12,583 bases of DNA from Marinospirillum sp. GTDB taxonomy: Bacteria > Pseudomonadota > Gammaproteobacteria > Pseudomonadales > Halomonadaceae. Position numbers and translations under genes: made by a program. Shown in pieces: positions 7,177 to 12,583 of the stretch. The stretch spans positions 1 to 12,583 of the forward strand of contig NZ_JACUUA010000096.1 in assembly GCF_014859565.1 (NCBI RefSeq), in the 5' to 3' direction. The notes under the pieces were generated by a model. The model was given only the letters and a program-made list of their open reading frames with translations. It was not told the origin of the DNA and did no database searches. Position 1 is the stretch's first letter, and every line of letters starts with the position of its first letter.

Positions 7177-8940
7177 ACGTGTTTCAAAGCCCATAATCAG
7201 AGAGCCCCAGCGCTTGCCGTCTATATGGATCGGGATGGAGAGATCATTAAGGATTTCTCCAGTATCACGGATGAAGGTTTGCAGCAGGAAGGGACTCTCA
7301 TGGGTACAGCGTCGTTGCTCCGGACGGGTATCAAAGAAGATACGACGGTTGCGGCACAAGGCGTTGTCCTTCTCAAAATCACCGGTTAAGGGGTTGGATA
7401 CCTTATGATGGTGAACAGGCAAGTAACCTTCACTGTTGATCGCCACCGCATAAATAAACTCTGGATGCTGCTGCAGAAAACCATCAAACAGCGCCTGTAA
7501 CTCTGATTCCACCTGTTCGGTATAACTGGTCAGATACTGGGTTGGCTTCTGACCGGGATTAATGGGTCGATAATTACGGTCAAACAGGTTCAGCCCACGA
7601 TGCTGGAAGTTTTCCAGTTTCTCTGCGGTTTCTGCAGCCCAGAGATACCCCAGTTGGGTCATCTTTTCAAAACCACCAAAACCGATGATAAAGCGGGACA
7701 ACAATTCCTGGGTGCGCTCAGTAGCTAGCTCCAGCTCAAAGGAGTTTTCGCGAGACTGCTCCATATCCTGCTTGACCGCCTGAGAAAGATCAGTGATGCT
7801 GCTGACATTCTCGTGAGTTTCCTTGTTGGTGTAAGAAAGCTCATCAATGGCTGCAGAAATAGTGGTCAACTGCTGATTCATCTGCTCAAACCCAGCCACC
7901 ATATCAATAAACTGGTCACTGGTGCGGGTCATGAAACCTTCAGTTTCCTGAACATGCTGCAAAATGGCACCTGCACCGGTTTCTGTTTTACCGACCAAGC
8001 TGGTCATCTCAGTGATATTGGTGTGGATCTGCTGAGTGGCTTGTCCCACCTTCTGTGCCAGAGTGCGAACTTCATCAGCCACCACAGCAAAACCTCGACC
8101 GGCATCACCGGCACGTGCAGCTTCAATCGAGGCATTGAGTGCCAGCAGGTTGGTCTGTTCGGAAAAATCGGCCACCACAGTAAGAATATTGCGGATATTG
8201 TCCGAGTTCTGACTCAGGGTAGTCACCGTTTCCTGAAATCCTTGTGCCAGCTGTGCCACCCGTTTGATCTGTTCGGAAACATCCTTCAATTCGTTGCTGG
8301 ACAGGTGAATTTCTTCCAGATTACGACTGGTTTGCTGGCTGATATTGGCGGTATTCGAAGCAATTTCTTCCACTGCCAGCGTTGCCTGGCTGCTGGATTC
8401 AAAAATCTGCTGTGCCTGTTGTTCCTGACGGGTGGATGATGCGGCGGCCTGTGCCAACATCTTCTGCACTCTGGCCGCATTTAATGCCACGCTAACCGAG
8501 TGGTGGCGGGTTTCGCTGATCATCTGTTTTAACCGACCGGAAAACTCGTTATAGCTGCGAGCCATTTCCGAGATTTCATCAAAAGTGTAATCCGGCAAGG
8601 TGGCGGAAATGTCGCCATTTTTATCACGGATGGCTTGTAACACCTTGGTGATGTCACGAATGGGCTTCACAAACAGGTGGCGCATAAAAAATACAGTAAA
8701 CATACCGATGACTAACGCTATCAGACTGGATAACCCCAGCAACCACCAGAAATTCATCAGCATCGGGTACAGGGCTTCGGACTGACCAACAGCACTGACC
8801 TTGTCTTCCAGTTGTTTCAGGTAATAAATGGCGAGTACCACCAGGATGGCCTGGGGCAGCAACAGTGCAACAACATTCCCTACTATTTTGCGCGTGAGGG
8901 TGTACCAAAAAGCTTTTTCAATCGTGCGGTATAAATTCAT
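7159..8940 (-). CDS. Methyl-accepting chemotaxis protein with a C-terminal sensory-like domain
   Basis: Starting at the ATG at 8940 the protein has 593 residues; a TTG 11 codons upstream keeps the frame open but is less likely. AAGAG lies 8 nt before this ATG. TM1 is at about 19-41, a short periplasmic stretch of only about 25 residues follows, and TM2 is at about 65-90. A HAMP domain (about 90-142) leads into the coiled-coil signalling domain, whose tip motif [17 protein letters not shown] (268-284) binds CheA and CheW. The final 178 residues (416-593) form a separate globular domain with [23 protein letters not shown] and [18 protein letters not shown]. It recalls PAS/Cache-like tails found behind some chemoreceptor signalling domains. 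The periplasmic part is too small for a normal ligand domain, so sensing probably occurs in this cytoplasmic tail. I see no CheR-binding pentapeptide at the end. Confidence 0.93.
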   Translation of the reverse strand: MNLYRTIEKAFWYTLTRKIVGNVVALLLPQAILVVLAIYYLKQLEDKVSAVGQSEALYPMLMNFWWLLGLSSLIALVIGMFTVFFMRHLFVKPIRDITKVLQAIRDKNGDISATLPDYTFDEISEMARSYNEFSGRLKQMISETRHHSVSVALNAARVQKMLAQAAASSTRQEQQAQQIFESSSQATLAVEEIASNTANISQQTSRNLEEIHLSSNELKDVSEQIKRVAQLAQGFQETVTTLSQNSDNIRNILTVVADFSEQTNLLALNASIEAARAGDAGRGFAVVADEVRTLAQKVGQATQQIHTNITEMTSLVGKTETGAGAILQHVQETEGFMTRTSDQFIDMVAGFEQMNQQLTTISAAIDELSYTNKETHENVSSITDLSQAVKQDMEQSRENSFELELATERTQELLSRFIIGFGGFEKMTQLGYLWAAETAEKLENFQHRGLNLFDRNYRPINPGQKPTQYLTSYTEQVESELQALFDGFLQQHPEFIYAVAINSEGYLPVHHHKVSNPLTGDFEKDNALCRNRRIFFDTRPEQRRCTHESPFLLQTFIRDTGEILNDLSIPIHIDGKRWGSLIMGFETRHLLDE

Positions 8941-9230
8941 GGTCGCGACTCTTGTTATAGGAATATGACCCAAACCATTAAATATGCCACTTTAGTGCAT
9001 AAAAATGAAGCGATTAAGACTAATGGCGGGGATATAAGGTTCGGCATTGACAGACAGGGCAATCGGGCTTAATTGATACCCAGTAGCTTGAGCAGCTAGT
9101 CATTGTCCCGCCTTATTCACGAGACATGGCTGAAAGGTGGGTGTGGCAATGGTATGCTGTTGAAATATGACGTGTTCCAGCAAGAACGGTTTATCTCAAC
9201 GACCAAAGCCACGGGTGAAACTATACCACC
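8941..9230. other. Intergenic spacer with small inverted repeats; no gene recognised
   Basis: These 290 nt lie between the chemoreceptor start and the insertion-sequence debris. They must hold the chemoreceptor promoter, but I find no convincing sigma70 or FliA match: only a TAAAG-like element and the short palindrome CACTTTAGTG (8988-8997). GGCGGG (9025-9030) faces CCCGCC (9107-9112). Between them TAGCT (9084-9088) and AGCTA (9094-9098) form a tiny hairpin. The right part may be the non-coding left flank of an IS1380-type element, but no terminal repeat can be proven. Confidence 0.4.
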
Positions 9231-9671
9231 ATGACAACCTCATTCAACACCTCCGTGAATCTTTCGCTCAGCAACCAGGCCAACAGCAGCGATGCCGGTG
9301 CTCTTCTGGTGCGTGAAGCTCTGGAAAAAAGCCAGGTGATGAACTTTCTTGCTGATCACCTCACCGACTCCCGTGATCCTGCGCGTTACCCGAAATTCAA
9401 AAGAAAGCACGGCAAGCAGTCCAGTTACCACTGTACGAGCGTAAGTGCAGGTGAAAACTGGATCAAAATCCCAAAAATGGAGCCGATTAAGGCACGGATT
9501 CATCGCAAGGTTGAGGGTCAGTATCACCCGTGCTTGTCAGATAGAGACAGAGATGTGAATGCAGCGCTCAACATTCGAGCGCAGGGTATTTTGAAATTAA
9601 AGGCCGCAGGACTATCGGTCTCTGCCACTGGAGACCAGCGTCAATCGGGTCACGCACCCGTTGCTGCCTGA
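9231..9671 (+). pseudogene. Chimeric transposase relic: IS1380-type N-terminus fused to two TnpB (IS200/IS605 OrfB) fragments
   Basis: This open frame of 146 codons is a mosaic. Residues about 20-50 (SSDAGALLVREALEK then DSRDP) match the start of IS1380-family transposases, which read SDAGxLLLRE and DPRDP. From residue 53, YPKFKRKHGKQSS and the following KIPKMEPIKARIHRKVEG match the region before the RuvC core of TnpB. At residues 97-98 it jumps to the TnpB C-terminus: HPC, then DRDVNAALNI (106-115, the third RuvC acidic motif), then the usual AAGLSVSATGD tail. RuvC-I, RuvC-II and most of the zinc ribbon are absent, so no nuclease activity is possible. No Shine-Dalgarno precedes the ATG. A right-end hairpin of IS605 type follows the stop. 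I regard it as decayed, although the three pieces are all in frame. Confidence 0.8.
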
Positions 9672-9724
9672 GAAGTTGGAAGCCTCGCCCGTGGCGCTTG
9701 AGCGTAGGGCGGGGAGCAGTCACA
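9672..9724 (+). mobile_element. IS200/IS605-type right end with terminal hairpin (relic)
   Basis: Directly after the TnpB-like stop, CCTCGCCC (9683-9690) pairs with GGGCGGGG (9707-9714) with one G-T wobble. An inner CGC-TTGA-GCG stem (9695-9704) caps it, and AGCAGTCAC follows. Elements of this family end in such a GC-rich subterminal hairpin shortly after tnpB, and in intact elements the 3' part of tnpB plus this end forms the omega RNA. Here the end abuts the stop codon of the convergent PAS-GGDEF gene. No matching left end is visible. The exact cleavage site is uncertain by a few bases. Confidence 0.6.
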
Positions 9725-10648
9725 CTAGAGCTGCAGGCTGACCAGACCCAAACGATGGACTTCATGAGTCATTTCAGGGGTTTTGAGTTCACGCATCCGG
9801 GTGATGACTTTTTCAAGCAACAATTCAGGTTCGCCGCGCTGAGGAAGTTCCGCCACACCAATGCATGAATGAATTCTGAGGGTAGGAAACTCAGAATATT
9901 TAACCTTACTCAAAGCCTTGTTAATTCGTTCTGCCAGCAATAAACCATCCTGCTGACCCTTGCCAGGCATCAGGATGCATAGCTTGCGTCCACTGAAGCG
10001 CGCACAGATATCATCCCGGCTAGCACAGTGCTGCAACAGGCTTCCCATGTTACGCAGCACTCTGTCACCAATACTCTGGCCGAACTGCTCGTTGATTTCA
10101 TGCAGGTTTTTCATATCAATGGTGACCAGCGCCAAGCGTAAACCATTAGGCCCGACTTGATCCAACAGCTCGCGGAACACCTGCAGGAAAGCATCACGCT
10201 GGTAAAGTGCGGTTGTTTTGTCCTGGCGGGATTCGATCTGCGCATCAGCCAGCAGATTGTGCACTTGATCCGTTACGGCAACCCGTTCGGCAATATCTCT
10301 GCCGCTGGCCAGAATAAAATGACGTCCATCAGAGTCAATCAGCTGCAGGCGAAATTCAAAATCATGTGCAACTCCCAGATTACGGCGTACCGGAGTAACC
10401 AGCGTTGCTCCCTCACCTTCATCCAGCATCCGCAGGTTGTCGAGTATGCCTTCAAGCTCAGCACTGGTGAGTTCTGGCATAAAAACCAGAGGTGACTCAC
10501 CAATTAGCGAGTCGGGTGGGTAACCTAACCAGCTCGAACCATGATCATTAATAAACAGCAGTTTTAGATCCGCTGGATCAAGCACCAGCACCAAATCCAG
10601 TGACTGCTGGAGTATATGAGCAATTTCCTGTTCAGAAATTTTAGCCAA
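9725..10648 (-). CDS. PAS-GGDEF protein with a degenerate (probably inactive) diguanylate cyclase domain
   Basis: The protein has 307 residues: a PAS domain at about 8-122 (LDLVLVLDPADLKLLFIND, later ILASGRDIAER), a linker helix, then a GGDEF-like domain at about 140-307. Three landmarks of the fold remain: D178 in TIDMKNLHEIN, N186, and G194-D195. However, the signature GGDEF is replaced by SGRKL (219-223 in CARFSGRKLCILMP), which removes the metal-binding and catalytic acid. The inhibitory RxxD site reads SRDD, and the usual AD-AMY-AK helix is lost. It is therefore probably a sensor or binding protein and not a c-di-GMP synthase. The start is TTG, supported by AAGG (10657-10660) eight nt upstream and a clear promoter. 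There is no signal peptide or membrane segment. Its 3' end touches the IS605-type right end. Confidence 0.85.
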   Translation of the reverse strand: MAKISEQEIAHILQQSLDLVLVLDPADLKLLFINDHGSSWLGYPPDSLIGESPLVFMPELTSAELEGILDNLRMLDEGEGATLVTPVRRNLGVAHDFEFRLQLIDSDGRHFILASGRDIAERVAVTDQVHNLLADAQIESRQDKTTALYQRDAFLQVFRELLDQVGPNGLRLALVTIDMKNLHEINEQFGQSIGDRVLRNMGSLLQHCASRDDICARFSGRKLCILMPGKGQQDGLLLAERINKALSKVKYSEFPTLRIHSCIGVAELPQRGEPELLLEKVITRMRELKTPEMTHEVHRLGLVSLQL

Positions 10649-10704
10649 GACCCTTTCCTTCTGAAGCTGATTATGACAACGGCAAAAACGTTATGCGCTA
10701 CTGC

Positions 10705-10733
10705 TTTATAGATTAACTCTAACAAAGCTGCAA
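10705..10733 (-). promoter_or_regulatory. Sigma70-type promoter for the PAS-GGDEF gene
   Basis: On the minus strand TTGCAG (10728-10733) is followed, after exactly 17 nt, by TATAAA (10705-10710). The -10 box lies about 57 nt before the TTG start. This lets the gene be transcribed independently of hda upstream. Both boxes are close to consensus and correctly spaced. Confidence 0.55.
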
Positions 10734-10774
10734 GCGGAAGCATAAAGTACAAAAAAACACGAAACCAGCAAGAA

Positions 10775-11467
10775 TCACCAGTTTAATGCTTGCCGCACAA
10801 ACGGGATAGTGAGCTTACGCTGTTGCTTTAAGCTGGTCTCATCCAGTGTATCCAACAGGGCAAAAAGGCCGCTTAGTCGACGTGGGCTGCGATTCAGCAC
10901 ATAACGTCCAACCTCATCTGGCATTTCCATGCCTCGCTGTTTAGCGCGCATTTTGAGAACTGTCAGTTTCTCCTCATCCTTAAGGGTTTGCAGTTGGTAG
11001 GTCAGCCCCCATGAAAGCCGTGAAGCCAGATCCTGAAGCTGCACATCCAGATGAGAGGGTGCACAACTGGCCGCAATCACCAGCATTCCCTCTTTCTCCT
11101 TGATCCGGTTAAACAGATGGAACAGCGCCTCTTCCCAATCAGGTTGGCCTGCCACCAGATGCAGGTTGTCTATACATACCAATCCATCATCGGGTTCAGC
11201 CAGTCTGGATGCCTGCTGACCAGTTTCATTCAGATCCAGGTAAACTGCCGTTTTGTGTCGCTGTTCAGCGTCGGCACAGGCAGCATGCAACAGATGGGTT
11301 TTGCCTGAGTCTTCCCGCCCCCACAAAAAAATATAGTGAAAACCATCAGCCCGGAGCTGTTCACGCAATTCTCCAAGTGCAGCGGCATTCTGGCCAGGTA
11401 AAAAATTGCCAAAATGCAGGTCATCCTGAAGGTTGACTCCCAGAGAAAGCTGCATGGACTGAAGCAC
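10775..11467 (-). CDS. hda: Hda, DnaA regulatory inactivator (AAA+ protein)
   Basis: This 230-residue protein is very close in length to E. coli Hda (about 233). Hda binds the DNA-loaded beta clamp and stimulates ATP hydrolysis on DnaA, which prevents re-initiation at oriC. The clamp-binding motif near the N-terminus reads QLSLGV (6-11), against QLSLPL in E. coli. Walker A is GREDSGKT (50-57), Walker B is LVCIDN with D100, and the arginine finger is R150 in LASRLSWG. The family ending RKLTIPFVRQ is present. Starting at GTG (11467), with AAGGG upstream, places five residues before the clamp motif, as in E. coli. A start at ATG (11455) would leave only one residue before it. It follows the DUF2066 gene with a 15-nt gap, a conserved pairing in pseudomonads and relatives. 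Confidence 0.95.
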   Translation of the reverse strand: MLQSMQLSLGVNLQDDLHFGNFLPGQNAAALGELREQLRADGFHYIFLWGREDSGKTHLLHAACADAEQRHKTAVYLDLNETGQQASRLAEPDDGLVCIDNLHLVAGQPDWEEALFHLFNRIKEKEGMLVIAASCAPSHLDVQLQDLASRLSWGLTYQLQTLKDEEKLTVLKMRAKQRGMEMPDEVGRYVLNRSPRRLSGLFALLDTLDETSLKQQRKLTIPFVRQALNW

Positions 11468-11482
11468 TATAAGCGACCCTTT

Positions 11483-12583
11483 TTAATTCGATTGCCAGCG
11501 AAAATAAGCATCCACCTGCCCAGCTTGTGCTGCTGGAGCCGATGTATTAACTGCTTCACTGTAATTACGGCTCTGTTGCAGACCTAGAAAGGGTTCTTCT
11601 TTCATTCGTCCATCCAGAGCCAGGTTGGCACGAAACTGACTCAAGCCACCTCGTAAGCCCAGCTCTAGCAACAGCTGCTGATCCTGAGCCTGCACTATCC
11701 GTACCTGACTGGTCAGAGACAGCCCATTAAGATAACGAGTGAGTGCGGCATAGTCACGGGTTGACTGTACATTGGAGACCCGCACACGATAGGTTCCGGT
11801 ACCCTCTCCAGGCTGGCTGGCATAACGGCGGGACAACTCTTCTGCAACAAAGTTAACCCCTTCATCCAGCGCAGCACCCAGGGTGGCTACCGAGGCTCTA
11901 TGTGTGACACTGTCAATACCGGTAAAAAGTTGCCACTGCACCGTCCAGCTGTTGCCGGAAGGTTGGATACGAGCAATCGCTACAGCATCGGGTTTATAAA
12001 TCTGTGAAGCATCTAATACCTCACGTGCAAAACCACCCCATACATCTGATAGCAATGTGGAAGGGATAGGATGGATTTTTGAGTTGGGTAGTGTTGTCGG
12101 AAGACCGCGCTGACTGGCACGAGTCAACAAGGCGTCAGACAATGGCTCGTTGGACTCCGGGCTGACCAGATATCGCCCTTGCCGCCCTTCCAGTGCAATC
12201 CAGAAAAGTGTTCTTGGGCGATTACTGTCCCAGATTGGCAGTTCAAGCCTTCGCAGCAGCTGGCTGACACCCGCAGGATCAAACTCCAGCTCCAGTATCT
12301 GAGCGCGGACTTGATCCCCTCCTGCAAGAGTGATCAATTCATTGCTGCTCTTGTAGCTGAACTGGGTAATCAGTCGCTGCGCCGAAGTCAGCTCATGCCA
12401 GACAGCATAACGCGGATGATCCTTATAGGCTTCCGGAGCTAGGGCAAAATCCTCCGGCGGCATTTTATCCCGCACTTTTGTGGTACCGGAAGCGCGCACC
12501 AGCAACTGTTGTAATAGCTGATTGGCGGCTGTGGCACGGGTGGTATCGGATGTATCCGCTACCGGTATGCTCAGGTTGTAAAG
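11483..12583 (-). CDS. DUF2066 domain protein (5' end beyond the window)
   Basis: The frame is open from the stop at 11483 to the window edge, giving 366 residues without an N-terminus. The first visible residues (LYNLSIPVADTSDTTRATAA) are typical of the start of mature DUF2066 proteins, followed by LLVRASGTTKV. So only the signal peptide and a few residues should be missing. Later landmarks include WDSNRPRTLFWIALEG (about residues 120-135 of the visible part) and a C-terminal region with regularly spaced beta strands (YRVRVSNVQSTRDYAALTRY). An internal TTG at 12505 is not the true start, because similarity continues upstream of it. The function is unknown; the family is probably exported. 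It precedes hda and is often beside purM, which would be expected past the right edge. Confidence 0.85.
   Translation of the reverse strand, partial: LYNLSIPVADTSDTTRATAANQLLQQLLVRASGTTKVRDKMPPEDFALAPEAYKDHPRYAVWHELTSAQRLITQFSYKSSNELITLAGGDQVRAQILELEFDPAGVSQLLRRLELPIWDSNRPRTLFWIALEGRQGRYLVSPESNEPLSDALLTRASQRGLPTTLPNSKIHPIPSTLLSDVWGGFAREVLDASQIYKPDAVAIARIQPSGNSWTVQWQLFTGIDSVTHRASVATLGAALDEGVNFVAEELSRRYASQPGEGTGTYRVRVSNVQSTRDYAALTRYLNGLSLTSQVRIVQAQDQQLLLELGLRGGLSQFRANLALDGRMKEEPFLGLQQSRNYSEAVNTSAPAAQAGQVDAYFRWQSN

Noticed and set aside
7813..8439. A 208-codon open frame on the + strand
   Set aside because: It lies wholly antisense to the conserved signalling domain of the chemoreceptor, has no recognisable motif and is explained by codon bias of the true gene.
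8971..9000. A FliA-type (flagellar sigma factor) promoter for the chemoreceptor
   Set aside because: Only a TAAAG-like -35 part is present on the minus strand; no GCCGATAA-like -10 is found at the required spacing.
9035..9070. A GIDR-containing peptide resembling the RuvC-I motif of TnpB
   Set aside because: The similarity is four residues long, the frame closes at once, and it lies upstream of the IS1380-type part, so chance is more likely.
9126..9170. A short Trp-rich frame (MAERWVWQWYAVEI) that could be a leader peptide
   Set aside because: No Shine-Dalgarno, no downstream attenuator and no biosynthetic gene follow; the downstream frame is a transposase relic.
9167..9316. A 49-codon frame starting MTCSSKNGL
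   Set aside because: It overlaps the recognisable IS1380-type coding frame in another register and matches nothing known to me.
10735..10774. A terminator just after hda with a T-run
   Set aside because: A T-run is present on the minus strand, but I could not find a stable stem directly before it; CTGGT occurs as a direct and not an inverted repeat.

Overview
The window looks like chromosomal DNA from a gammaproteobacterium, probably of the Oceanospirillales/Pseudomonadales type. The evidence is a DUF2066 gene followed by hda, a polytopic chemoreceptor, a TetR-controlled RND pump and moderate GC. This placement is an inference from gene content only. There is no rRNA, tRNA or CRISPR array.

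Left part (1-7138, + strand): a compact five-gene operon. It starts with a strong palindrome (110-141), then a TetR-type repressor, a lipoprotein periplasmic adaptor, an RND inner-membrane pump, a CHAD-domain protein and a ParA/MinD-type ATPase. Three of the four junctions are ATGA start/stop overlaps and the fourth is a 12-nt gap with a good Shine-Dalgarno site, so the genes are very probably co-expressed and translationally coupled. The first three form an ordinary self-regulated efflux unit with no outer-membrane channel gene in view. The last two are unusual company: a probable polyphosphate-associated protein coupled to an orphan ParA ATPase with no ParB. This could be a granule- or cargo-positioning module attached to a pump operon.

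Middle (7139-9724): a hairpin at the convergent junction separates the operon from a chemoreceptor on the - strand, which carries an extra sensory-like domain behind its signalling domain. Next comes a roughly 290-nt spacer with small inverted repeats, then insertion-sequence debris: an open frame whose start resembles an IS1380-family transposase and whose remainder is two pieces of an IS200/IS605-type TnpB. A TnpB-type right-end hairpin follows and stops just beside the next gene.

Right part (9725-12583, - strand): a PAS-GGDEF protein with a ruined GGDEF motif and its own sigma70-like promoter, hda (regulatory inactivation of DnaA), and the 3' part of a DUF2066 gene that runs off the window. 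The last two form an operon with a 15-nt spacer.
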